A stretch of DNA of 38,510 bases from assembly GCF_938028825.1 (NCBI RefSeq), contig NZ_CALIZP010000094.1:1-38510 (forward strand), given 5' to 3'. A model generated the notes under the pieces. The model worked only from the letters and a program-made list of their open reading frames with translations, had not been told where the DNA came from and ran no database searches. This document shows positions 16,162 through 23,348 of the stretch, piece after piece. Made by a program: the position numbers and the translations under genes. This DNA comes from an uncultured Cardiobacterium sp. (lineage in GTDB: Bacteria; Pseudomonadota; Gammaproteobacteria; Cardiobacteriales; Cardiobacteriaceae). Positions within the stretch are counted from its first letter, which is position 1, and the number at the start of each line of letters is the position of its first letter.

Positions 16162-17042
16162 TGCTTCCCGCCTTCCATCGCGGCCACCTCGCCCTGCTCG
16201 TTACCGCCGCCCTCTTCGGCAGCACCTTCATTTTCCAGCGGCACAGCGCCGCCGCCGTCTCCGCCACGCTCTTCACCGCCTGGCGCCTGCCCGTCTCCAC
16301 CGCGTTCCTCGTTCTGATGCTCGCCCTGCGCCGCCAACCCGTCTGGGGCCGTTGGGCGCGCGACGGCATCGTCTGCGGCATCCTGCTCTATCTCGGCATG
16401 TACAGCCAGCAATGGGGCCTCGCCCACACCACCGCCGGCAAGGCGGGGTTTATCACCAGCATCTACGTCATCCTCGTGCCGCTGCTGGGGCTTATCGCGG
16501 GCGAGCGGCTGCATAAACACTTAATCGCCGCTCTCATCCTCGTCTTCGCCGGTATCTGCTGCCTCGTCGGCATCAAAAGCGACGACAAGACGCTTGGCTG
16601 GAACATCGGCGACAGCGTCACCCTCGCCTGCTCCTTCATCTGGGCGTTTTACGTCATCTATACCGGCATCGCCGTGCGCCGCAGCGACGCCCTCGCCCTG
16701 ACCGCGATGCAGACATTCGCCGCCACCCTCATCGCCCTGCCCATCGCCGTCGCAAGCGACGGCCTGCCCGCCCTGTCCGACCCCGCCCGCCTCGCGTACA
16801 GCCGCTGGGACATCCTCTATGCGGGCATCGTCTCCTCCGGCCTCGCCTTCTTCCTGCAAGCCTGGGGGCAGCGCAGCGTCGCCGCCACGCCCGCCGCCAT
16901 CATCCTCTCGCTGGAAAGCGTCTTCGCCCTCATCGCCGGCTGGCTGTGGCTGGCCGAACCCGTCACCCCGCTGATGCTCACCGGCTGCACCCTGCTCTTT
17001 GCCGCGATGATCATCGCCCAGAAACCCCCGGCCCTCTCATGA
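16158..17042 (+). CDS. EamA/DMT-superfamily transporter
   Basis: A 294-residue inner-membrane protein with about ten predicted helices arranged as two EamA repeats. The first runs about 8-140 (LALLVTAALFGSTFIFQRHS, then GLAHTTAGKAGFITSIYVILVPLLGL) and the second about 150-290 (GDSVTLACSFIWAFYVIYTG, then WGQRSVAATPAAIILSLESVFALIAG). The TPAAIILSLESVFALIAGWL stretch is highly typical of this exporter family. Substrate unknown; members export amino acids, nucleosides or other metabolites. It sits between a GNAT gene and acpS, overlapping each by 4 bases (ATGA). A second Met directly follows the first, so the exact start may be one codon later. Confidence 0.88.
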   Translation: MMLPAFHRGHLALLVTAALFGSTFIFQRHSAAAVSATLFTAWRLPVSTAFLVLMLALRRQPVWGRWARDGIVCGILLYLGMYSQQWGLAHTTAGKAGFITSIYVILVPLLGLIAGERLHKHLIAALILVFAGICCLVGIKSDDKTLGWNIGDSVTLACSFIWAFYVIYTGIAVRRSDALALTAMQTFAATLIALPIAVASDGLPALSDPARLAYSRWDILYAGIVSSGLAFFLQAWGQRSVAATPAAIILSLESVFALIAGWLWLAEPVTPLMLTGCTLLFAAMIIAQKPPALS

Positions 17043-17431
17043 TCGGCACCGACATCATCGACAAACGCCGCATCGCCGCCCTGTGGCACACCCACGGCCG
17101 GCGTCTGGCGGAAAAAATCCTGCACCCCGCCGAACGCGCCCGCCTCGCCGGGGCGCGCGATCCGGTGCGCTACCTCGCCATGCGCTGGGCGGCCAAAGAA
17201 GCGCTGGGCAAAGCCCTCGGCACCGGCCTGCGCGCGCCGCTGGTCATGCCCGCCATCCGCCTCGACAAGACCGCGCTGGGCGCGCCGCAATTCGCCGATA
17301 CCGAACCACTGCGCAGCCTGCGCCTGGCGCGCGGCATCGCCACCATCCACCTCAGCCTCAGCGACGAACGCGATTACGCCGTCGCCTTCGTCTGGTGCGA
17401 ACGGCAAACCCGCGCTCGCAGCAAGCCATAA
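17039..17431 (+). CDS. acpS: Holo-[acyl-carrier-protein] synthase
   Basis: Transfers the 4'-phosphopantetheine arm of coenzyme A to acyl carrier protein. The 130 residues (E. coli 126) begin MIGTDIID, the Mg-binding strand with D5 and D8, and contain RWAAKEALGKALGTG, whose E54 and K are the conserved catalytic/CoA-binding helix. The ending IHLSLSDERDYAVAFV is the family's last strand. The start is the ATG that overlaps the transporter stop as ATGA; the longer frame upstream is antisense to nothing and lies within the transporter gene. AcpS is often in an era-recO-pdxJ cluster; that neighbourhood is not present here. Confidence 0.95.
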   Translation: MIGTDIIDKRRIAALWHTHGRRLAEKILHPAERARLAGARDPVRYLAMRWAAKEALGKALGTGLRAPLVMPAIRLDKTALGAPQFADTEPLRSLRLARGIATIHLSLSDERDYAVAFVWCERQTRARSKP

Positions 17432-17546
17432 CGTGAAAACCCGCACCCATTCCGTGCATTACCCACCCGGATGCAGAAAAACGGCAAGCCGCGCCGTCGT
17501 AAAATAACAACAAAAATACCGTTGTTGGTTTCTTGCAACAAAACGG

Positions 17547-17575
17547 TTGCACGACCACAAAAAAGCCAGTATGAT
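17547..17575 (+). promoter_or_regulatory. Strong sigma-70-type porin promoter
   Basis: TTGCAC (17547-17552), a 17-bp spacer and TATGAT (17570-17575) give a near-consensus promoter. Transcription would start near 17582, leaving a leader of about 50 nt with AGGAGA six bases before the porin ATG. The surrounding 17500-17630 stretch is clearly AT-richer than the flanks. Confidence 0.8.
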
Positions 17576-17632
17576 TGCTCCCGGATTAGGCGATCCGCGA
17601 AATTGAATTTAGCTATTGCTAGGAGACTTAAC

Positions 17633-18574
17633 ATGAAAAAATCACTGATTGCATTGAGCGTTCTGGCCGGCATGGTCGGCGTTGCCCAAGCAGAAAACAC
17701 CACGACGCTTTACGGCGCTATCGGTTATTCCGTCAAAGTTGCCGATAAATCCGAAAATAATCGTCCTTTGGAACTCAATAAAACTAATTGGGACCTGAAA
17801 CGCAGTGTTGCCCGTTTCGGCATTCGTGGTACCGAAGACCTGAATGGTGGTCTGCAAGCATTCTACCGCTTCGAATTCAATGTAACCGATGCTGGTGTTA
17901 CTAGCGCCAAAGAGGGTACCCGTTACGCTTATCTCGGTTTGAAAGGTGACTTCGGTACCCTGACCTTGGGACGTCAAAAAACCATCTTTGCCACTGCAAC
18001 CGATTTTAACGATAACTTCCAAGATGTTTATTTCAAATACCATAACGGTTCTAATCGTCTGAGCAAAGTTATCAGCTACGTCAGCCCGGATATCTACGGC
18101 TTCAAGATTGGCGCTTCTATGATCTTGGATGGCGATAATAGCGTTATCTCTAGCTCTGATTCTAAAGGTATAGATGCTTGGGAAGCTGGCGCTTTCTATG
18201 AAAACAGCGGCTTCTTCTTTGGTGGCGCTTACCAATATCAGGATCAAGGTAAAGGTTCTACTGAGTTGATGGGTGGTTCTACTGGCTTTAAGAATGACAC
18301 CTTCAAAGTTGGTCTTGGTTACGAACACGAGTCTAGCGCTGATAGCTATTACAACTTGGCTGGTGATTATTACCTCGGCAACAACACCTTCCGCGCTGGC
18401 TTCGGCTACAAAGATGGTAAAGGTAAGGATGACTGGTACGAATATGCCCTCGGTTACCAGTACAACCTCAGCCCGCGTACCTACACTTGGGTTGAAGGTA
18501 CTTACAATGATCCGCGTGCGAAAGGCGCAGATGATAACTACGAAGTTGTTGTTGGCGTTCGTCACGACTTCTAA
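17633..18574 (+). CDS. Neisseria-type trimeric general porin
   Basis: Outer-membrane beta-barrel that lets small solutes diffuse. The 313-residue precursor has a clean signal peptide (MKKSLIALSVLAGMVGVAQA, cleavage before ENTT). The mature part starts TTLYGAIGYSVKV, continues with SVARFGIRGTEDLNGGLQAFYRFEF (the conserved strand-2/3 block of Gram-negative porins), YLGLKGDFGTLTLGRQ, and ends in the beta-signal VVVGVRHDF with terminal Phe. Loop 3 probably lies at TIFATATDFNDNFQDVY. It is a stand-alone unit with its own promoter and UUCG-loop terminator. Its codons are visibly richer in A/T-ending triplets (GGT, GCT, AAA) than the neighbours, as expected of a very highly expressed gene, although recent transfer would look similar. 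Confidence 0.93.
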   Translation: MKKSLIALSVLAGMVGVAQAENTTTLYGAIGYSVKVADKSENNRPLELNKTNWDLKRSVARFGIRGTEDLNGGLQAFYRFEFNVTDAGVTSAKEGTRYAYLGLKGDFGTLTLGRQKTIFATATDFNDNFQDVYFKYHNGSNRLSKVISYVSPDIYGFKIGASMILDGDNSVISSSDSKGIDAWEAGAFYENSGFFFGGAYQYQDQGKGSTELMGGSTGFKNDTFKVGLGYEHESSADSYYNLAGDYYLGNNTFRAGFGYKDGKGKDDWYEYALGYQYNLSPRTYTWVEGTYNDPRAKGADDNYEVVVGVRHDF

Positions 18575-18591
18575 TCGGTATCCTCTACCGC

Positions 18592-18620
18592 AAAAAGCGA
18601 ACCTTCGGGTTCGCTTTTTT
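18592..18620 (+). terminator. Porin terminator
   Basis: 8-bp stem AGCGAACC/GGTTCGCT with a TTCG tetraloop followed by a T run, 17 bp after the stop codon. Confidence 0.93.
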
Positions 18621-18731
18621 ATTACCCATGAATCACCTCGTGACGTACCGCAAAACCACAGGGGTTCCGCCCGGCAGCGTCGCACACATTCCTGTTGCGC
18701 ACGCAAAACAGTGGCCTGGGCAGATTTTGTT

Positions 18732-18737
18732 TATAAT
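18732..18737 (+). promoter_or_regulatory. Probable -10 box of the BON-domain lipoprotein gene
   Basis: Perfect TATAAT 39 bp before the ATG at 18776. No convincing -35 lies at the right distance, so this is a partial match only. Confidence 0.45.
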
Positions 18738-18775
18738 GCAAAGCCCACGATTTAACACAGATTTTTGCGTCCTTT

Positions 18776-19381
18776 ATGAAAAAAATGCTTTCTCTCGCGC
18801 TTGCCACCCTGCTGCTGCAAGGCTGCGGCATGATGCTCGTCGGCGGTGCGGCGACAACGGCAGGTATGGTGCATGACCGCCGCTCGGCAGGTACGGTTAT
18901 TGACGACAACGCCCTGGAACTGAAAGTGCTGAACACCATCCGCCAAACCAAAATGCTGGCCGACAACAGCCACGTCAGCGCAACCGGATACAACGGCATG
19001 GTACTGCTTACCGGCGAGGCGTATAACGAAAACATCCGCCAGCACATCACCGCCGCCGTCGAGCGCATCCCCGGCGTCAAACAGGTGCACAACCAGCTCG
19101 TGATCGGGCGGCGCAGCACCTTCATGGAACGCGCTTACGATTCCAAGCAGACCGCGAAGGTCAAATCGGCGCTGCTGGATGTGAAAATCGCCGGATTTGA
19201 CCCGACCCGCGTCAAAGTCGTTACCGAACACGGCTACACCTATCTCCTCGGCATCGTCAGCGAAGAAGAAGCGCAGGCAGCGGTGGACATCGCGCGCCGC
19301 GTCTCCGGGGTGAAAGAAATCGTCAGCATGTTTGAAATCGTGCAGAACCCGGCAACCACCACCGGTGGCGGCAACTTCTGA
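18776..19381 (+). CDS. dolP: Dual BON-domain outer-membrane lipoprotein, DolP-like
   Basis: A 201-residue lipoprotein resembling E. coli DolP (YraP, 191 residues), which binds anionic phospholipids at the division site and supports outer-membrane integrity. The signal peptide ends in the lipobox LLLQGC (lipidated C17). Two BON domains follow: about 46-112 (LELKVLNTIRQTKML...VLLTGEAYNENIRQHITAAVERIPGVKQVHNQL) and about 120-190 (AKVKSALLDVKIAGFDPTRVKVVTEHGYTYLLGIVSEEEAQAAVDIARRVSGVKEIVSMFEIV). The Asp/Asn sorting signals cannot be judged with certainty, but Gly/Met after the Cys favours the outer membrane. In E. coli dolP is next to diaA; here it stands between the porin and ilvD. Confidence 0.85.
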   Translation: MKKMLSLALATLLLQGCGMMLVGGAATTAGMVHDRRSAGTVIDDNALELKVLNTIRQTKMLADNSHVSATGYNGMVLLTGEAYNENIRQHITAAVERIPGVKQVHNQLVIGRRSTFMERAYDSKQTAKVKSALLDVKIAGFDPTRVKVVTEHGYTYLLGIVSEEEAQAAVDIARRVSGVKEIVSMFEIVQNPATTTGGGNF

Positions 19382-19397
19382 CCCTCCGCATCCCCAC

Positions 19398-19423
19398 GAA
19401 GTCGGCCGCAGGCGGCCGGCTTC
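19398..19423 (+). terminator. Hairpin between dolP and ilvD, possible weak terminator
   Basis: A 12-bp inverted repeat GAAGTCGGCCGC/GCGGCCGGCTTC with one G-T pair, so the innermost pairs must open to form a loop. It is followed by ATCGTTTCTG, a poor T-tract. It may reduce rather than stop transcription into ilvD. Confidence 0.5.
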
Positions 19424-19460
19424 ATCGTTTCTGACATCCACAAAAAACAGGCAAAACATC

Positions 19461-21305
19461 ATGACAAAGGCAATCCCCCTCCGTTCCCAAACCTCCACCG
19501 CCGGGCGCAATATGGCCGGTGCCCGCGCCCTGTGGCGTGCGACCGGCATGAAAGATGAAGACTTCCGCAAGCCCATCATCGCCGTGGTCAACAGCTTTAC
19601 CCAGTTCGTTCCCGGCCATGTACACCTCAAAGACATGGGGCAACTGGTCGCGCGCGAAATCGAAGCGGCGGGGGCGGTCGCCAAAGAATTTAATACCATC
19701 GCCGTGGATGACGGCATCGCCATGGGGCACGACGGCATGCTCTACTCCCTGCCAAGCCGCGACATCATTGCCGATTCCGTCGAATACATGGTCAACGCGC
19801 ACTGTGCCGATGCCATGATCTGCATCTCTAACTGCGACAAAATCACCCCCGGCATGTTGATGGCGGCGATGCGCCTCAACATCCCCGCCGTCTTTGTCTC
19901 CGGCGGACCCATGGAAGCGGGGAAAACCGCGCTTGCCAAGCACAAACTCGACCTGGTTGATGCCATCGTCTATGCCGTGGATCCGGCAGTGGATGACGCG
20001 ACCGTTGACGATTACGAAAAAAACGCCTGCCCGACCTGCGGATCCTGCTCCGGCATGTACACCGCCAATTCCATGAACTGCCTGACCGAAGCGCTGGGTC
20101 TGTCGTTGCCCGGTAACGGCACCACCCTCGCTACCCATGCTGACCGCAAACAGCTCTTCCTGAATGCTGCGCGCACCATTGTCGCCATCACCGAGCGCTA
20201 CTACCGCGAAGGCGATACCAGCGTCCTGCCGCGTTCCATCGCCAACTTCGATGCCTTCCAGAACGCCATGACCCTCGATATCGCCATGGGTGGTTCAACC
20301 AACACCATCCTGCACCTGCTCGCTACCGCGCAAGAAGCGCACGTCCCCTACACCATGAAAGACATTGACGCCCTGTCGCGCCGCATCCCGCAGCTGTGCA
20401 AAGTCGCGCCGAACGAGCCCAAATACCACATCGAAGACGTGCACCGCGCTGGCGGCATCATGAACATCCTCGCCGAACTCGCGCGCGCAGGCCTCATTCG
20501 TACCGACATGCCGACCGTGCACAGCGCGACCCTGCAAGACGCCATTGACCGCTACGACCTGACCCGCAACCCTGCCCCGGAAATCCGTGAATTTTACCAA
20601 GCGGGCCCGGCCGGACTGCGCAGCCAGACTGCCTTCTCGCAAAACTGCCGTTACGACAGCGTGGATGATGACCGCGCGAATGGCTGCATCCGCGACATTG
20701 ACCATGCCTACTCGCAAGACGGCGGCCTTGCCGTCCTCTACGGCAACATCGCCGAAGACGGCTGCGTCGTTAAAACCGCCGGGGTGGACGCAAGCATTCA
20801 CATATTCAGCGGCAAAGCCATCGTTTACGAAAGTCAGGACGCCGCCGTGAACGGCATTCTCAAACGCGAAGTCAAAGCGGGCGATGTCGTCGTCATCCGC
20901 TACGAAGGCCCCAAAGGCGGGCCGGGCATGCAGGAAATGCTCTATCCGACCAGCTACCTCAAATCCATGGGGCTCGGTGCCAAATGCGCGCTGCTTACCG
21001 ACGGCCGCTTCTCCGGCGGCACCTCCGGCCTTTCCATCGGCCACGCCTCGCCGGAAGCGGCGGCAGGCGGTGCCATCGGCCTCGTGCGCGACGGCGACAC
21101 CATCCGCATCAACATCCCCGCGCGCACCATCCACCTCGACATCAGCGACGAAGAAATGGCACGCCGCCGCGCCGAGCAGGACGCCAAAGGCTGGAAACCC
21201 GCCGCCCCGCGCGCGCGCAAAGTCTCGGCGGCGCTCAAAGCCTACGCCCTGCTTGCCACCAGTGCCGACAAAGGCGCGGTACGCGATTTGAGCAAGCTGG
21301 ATTGA
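19461..21305 (+). CDS. ilvD: Dihydroxy-acid dehydratase
   Basis: Dehydrates 2,3-dihydroxy-isovalerate and -methylvalerate to the 2-keto acids in valine, leucine and isoleucine synthesis; also feeds pantothenate. The 614 residues (E. coli 616) contain the iron-sulfur and Mg ligands: ICISNCDKITPGM (C125, then the Lys126 that is carboxylated in the family), CPTCGSCSGMYTANSMNCL (C190, C193, C196), and AMGHDGMLYSLPSR. The N-terminal AVVNSFTQFVPGHVHL is the enterobacterial form with Asn-Ser where [2Fe-2S] types have Cys, which suggests an oxygen-sensitive [4Fe-4S] enzyme. The ATG at 19461 matches the family start; longer frames run into dolP. No other ilv genes are in the window. Confidence 0.96.
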   Translation: MTKAIPLRSQTSTAGRNMAGARALWRATGMKDEDFRKPIIAVVNSFTQFVPGHVHLKDMGQLVAREIEAAGAVAKEFNTIAVDDGIAMGHDGMLYSLPSRDIIADSVEYMVNAHCADAMICISNCDKITPGMLMAAMRLNIPAVFVSGGPMEAGKTALAKHKLDLVDAIVYAVDPAVDDATVDDYEKNACPTCGSCSGMYTANSMNCLTEALGLSLPGNGTTLATHADRKQLFLNAARTIVAITERYYREGDTSVLPRSIANFDAFQNAMTLDIAMGGSTNTILHLLATAQEAHVPYTMKDIDALSRRIPQLCKVAPNEPKYHIEDVHRAGGIMNILAELARAGLIRTDMPTVHSATLQDAIDRYDLTRNPAPEIREFYQAGPAGLRSQTAFSQNCRYDSVDDDRANGCIRDIDHAYSQDGGLAVLYGNIAEDGCVVKTAGVDASIHIFSGKAIVYESQDAAVNGILKREVKAGDVVVIRYEGPKGGPGMQEMLYPTSYLKSMGLGAKCALLTDGRFSGGTSGLSIGHASPEAAAGGAIGLVRDGDTIRINIPARTIHLDISDEEMARRRAEQDAKGWKPAAPRARKVSAALKAYALLATSADKGAVRDLSKLD

Positions 21306-21346
21306 GCCTCCGCCCTGCGCCGTCATCCCTCTTCGCAATTTGGCGA

Positions 21347-21375
21347 TAAAAAACGGGCCGTTCGGCCCGTTTCTT
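21347..21375. terminator. Bidirectional terminator between ilvD and ubiK
   Basis: 9-bp stem AAACGGGCC/GGCCCGTTT with loop GTTC, A-rich on the left and TTTCTT on the right. It lies between the convergent ilvD (+) and ubiK (-). Confidence 0.88.
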
Positions 21376-21393
21376 ATTCCATGCCCGCTTGAT

Positions 21394-21648
21394 TCAGGCA
21401 TTCGCCCCCGCCTGCGGCAGGGCAGTGGCGTTCAGTCTCGCTTCCAGCGCCGCGATGCGCGCCTCCGCCTGCGCCAGCAGGCGTTCCTGCGCCTCAAATT
21501 CGCTGCGCGGCACCCAGTCGGATTTTGCCAGCCGCTCATCAATCATGGCACGCGCGGCGGCACGGATTTCCGCCTGCACCGGGCGCAGTGAATCGGGCAA
21601 TTTCTGTTCCAGTTGATCCAGGAAAAAGGAAAAAGGGTTGTTTTTCAT
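21394..21648 (-). CDS. ubiK: Ubiquinone biosynthesis accessory factor UbiK (YqiC/BMFP family)
   Basis: An 84-residue helical, trimer-forming protein that assists the Ubi complex in aerobic ubiquinone synthesis and has membrane-fusogenic activity in vitro. Seen: PFSFFLDQLEQKLPDSLRPV, an amphipathic helix typical of the family, then LAKSDWVPRSEFEAQERLLAQAEARIAALEARL, where the VPR.EF motif begins the C-terminal coiled coil (heptads of Leu/Ala/Ile). The ATG at 21648 is preceded by GGAG seven bases away, and MKNNPF fits the small size of the family; the frame extends further upstream without similarity. It is divergent from the cytochrome gene with 53 bp between starts. Confidence 0.88.
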   Translation of the reverse strand: MKNNPFSFFLDQLEQKLPDSLRPVQAEIRAAARAMIDERLAKSDWVPRSEFEAQERLLAQAEARIAALEARLNATALPQAGANA

Positions 21649-21701
21649 CGCAAACTCCACGGCATGAGATAATGGCGGCGCAGTGTAACACAGAGGCAAT
21701 T

Positions 21702-22331
21702 ATGAAAAATTCCGTCCTTATTATGGTCATGGGGCTTGCCGCCCATGCCGCCGTCTGTGCCGGCAGCGGCGATGCGGTGCGCGGCAAGGCGTCGAACGGT
21801 GCCTGCGTCGGCTGTCATCAGGAGGACGGCAACGGACGCGACAACCCCGGCGGGGAATCCTGGCCGCGTCTGGCGGGGCTGAATGCCGAATACCTTGCCG
21901 CCCAACTCGCCGCCTACAAGAGCGGCGGGCGCAAATCCGCCTCGATGAAGACGTTTGCCATGATGATGAACGAAGAGAAGATGGCGGATATTGCCGCCTA
22001 TTACGCGACGCTGCCGCCCGCGCCCGTTGCCGCCGCGCCGCCCGGGGAAGCGCAACTTGCGCGCGGCAAGGTATTGGCGGAGCAGGGCGATTCCGAACGT
22101 AACATCCAGCCTTGCACGCAGTGCCATGGCGCGGACAATCGCGGCGACGGCAAAATCCCCGCGATTACCGCCCAGCCCGCGTCGTACCTGCGCGCACAAA
22201 TCACCGCCTGGCAACGCGGCGACCGCCCCAACGACAGCGCCGACGAAAAGGGCATGTTCCCGACCGCGCGCCATTTGAACGAAGAAGACAGCGCCGCCGT
22301 CGCCGCCTGGCTCTCGACGCAGGCACCGTAA
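21702..22331 (+). CDS. Dihaem cytochrome c4
   Basis: Periplasmic electron carrier with two class I c-type haem domains, known to deliver electrons to cbb3 or other terminal oxidases. The 209-residue precursor has a signal peptide (MKNSVLIMVMGLAAHAAVCA). Domain 1 has the haem motif CVGCH (C35, C38, H39) and domain 2 CTQCH (C138, C141, H142). Likely sixth-ligand methionines lie in KSASMKTF and EKGMFPT. The WPRLAGLNAEYLAAQLAAYKSGGRKS and IPAITAQPASYLRAQITAWQRGDR blocks are hallmark c4 repeats. AGAGG precedes the ATG. Together with a CcoI-type ATPase elsewhere in the window it suggests a cbb3 branch, but no oxidase genes are here. Confidence 0.92.
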   Translation: MKNSVLIMVMGLAAHAAVCAGSGDAVRGKASNGACVGCHQEDGNGRDNPGGESWPRLAGLNAEYLAAQLAAYKSGGRKSASMKTFAMMMNEEKMADIAAYYATLPPAPVAAAPPGEAQLARGKVLAEQGDSERNIQPCTQCHGADNRGDGKIPAITAQPASYLRAQITAWQRGDRPNDSADEKGMFPTARHLNEEDSAAVAAWLSTQAP

Positions 22332-22363
22332 CGGCGAAAATCTGTACCGCTTGGCGGGCGCAG

Positions 22364-22482
22364 GATGGGCTTCAGCCCATCAAGCAGCAGACGCAGCCTG
22401 CTTTTTGCATTCTTGATAAGAACGGCCGCAAGCGGGAAAACCACGCGCTTTCCTGATTTTGAGACGTTGCCTGCAACGTCTC
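22364..22482. repeat. Cluster of small palindromes in the cytochrome c4-kdsB gap
   Basis: The 273-bp gap holds three inverted repeats: GATGGGCT/AGCCCATC (22364-22381), TTCTT/AAGAA with loop GAT (22410-22422), and GAGACGTTG/CAACGTCTC with loop CCTG (22461-22482). Between the first two, AAGCAG...CTGCTTTTT could serve as the cytochrome terminator. They resemble REP-type palindromes; no coding sequence is seen. Confidence 0.5.
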
Positions 22483-22604
22483 CGGCAAAAACCCCCGCCA
22501 ACCGGCGCAAACCCGGCAATCACGACGCCTGACGCCATCCGGCATCCTTCTCCGCCTGCCGCAGGTACAATACCTTTTTCCCGCTTCTTTCAAGGATTTT
22601 TACC

Positions 22605-23348
22605 ATGAACACCGTCGTCGTCATTCCCGCCCGTTTCGCCTCCACCCGTCTGCCCGGCAAGCCGCTGCGCCTGATTGCCGGGCTGCCGATGGTGGTGCGC
22701 ACGGCGCGGCAGGCGGTGCAGGGCGGTTTTCCGGTGTGGGTGGCGCATGATGATGCGCGCATTGCCGCCGCGCTTGCCGGTGAACCGGTGCGGGTGGTGA
22801 CGACGCGCGCCGATCATGCCAACGGCACGGAGCGCTTGTGCGAGGTCGCGCTCAGGGAAGGCTGGGCGGATGATGTGATTGTCGTCAATGTGCAGGGCGA
22901 CGAGCCGCTGTTGCCGCCGGCGCTGATTCGCGAGGTGGCGGCGACGCTGGCGGCGCATCCCGAAGCGGCGGTGGCGACGCTGGCTACGCTGTTCTCTACT
23001 GCGGATGATCCGGCGGCGGCGACGGCGGTGAAGGTGGTGCGCGATGTGCAGGGCCTGGCGCTGTATTTCAGCCGCGCGCTGCTGCCGTTCGTGCGCGATG
23101 CGGGCGGGTTTGCTGCGGCGTTTCCGTATCTGCGCCATATCGGCATTTATGCCTACCGCGTCGCGGCGCTCAAGCGTTATCCGCAGCTCGCCGCCACACC
23201 GCTGGAAGCGGCGGAAAAGCTGGAACAGCTGCGTTTTCTGGAACACGGGCTGCGCATCGCGGTCGGCGTGGTGGCCGAGGCACCGCCGCCGGGGGTGGAC
23301 TGCGAGGCGGATGTGCGGCGCGTCGAGGCGGTGCTGGGCGGGCGATGA
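22605..23348 (+). CDS. kdsB: 3-deoxy-manno-octulosonate cytidylyltransferase
   Basis: Activates Kdo as CMP-Kdo for lipopolysaccharide inner-core synthesis in the cytoplasm. The 247 residues (E. coli 248) show the nucleotidyltransferase fold: VVIPARFASTRLPGKPL at the start, VWVAHDDARIA, TRADHANGTERLCEVA, VIVNVQGDEPLLPPALI (Mg-binding Asp) and the C-terminal FLRHIGIYAYRVAALKRYP-type block (here YLRHIGIYAYRV), then AAEKLEQLRFLEHGLRI. The ATG follows AAGGATTTTTACC. TACAAT at 22566 may be a -10 box but lacks a good -35. It overlaps uvrC by 4 bases, starting the kdsB-uvrC-pgsA-rnt run. Confidence 0.95.
   Translation: MNTVVVIPARFASTRLPGKPLRLIAGLPMVVRTARQAVQGGFPVWVAHDDARIAAALAGEPVRVVTTRADHANGTERLCEVALREGWADDVIVVNVQGDEPLLPPALIREVAATLAAHPEAAVATLATLFSTADDPAAATAVKVVRDVQGLALYFSRALLPFVRDAGGFAAAFPYLRHIGIYAYRVAALKRYPQLAATPLEAAEKLEQLRFLEHGLRIAVGVVAEAPPPGVDCEADVRRVEAVLGGR

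Noticed and set aside
22464..22482. Terminator of the cytochrome gene at the third palindrome
   Set aside because: It is followed by CGGCAAAAACC, without a T run, and is 130 bp from the gene.
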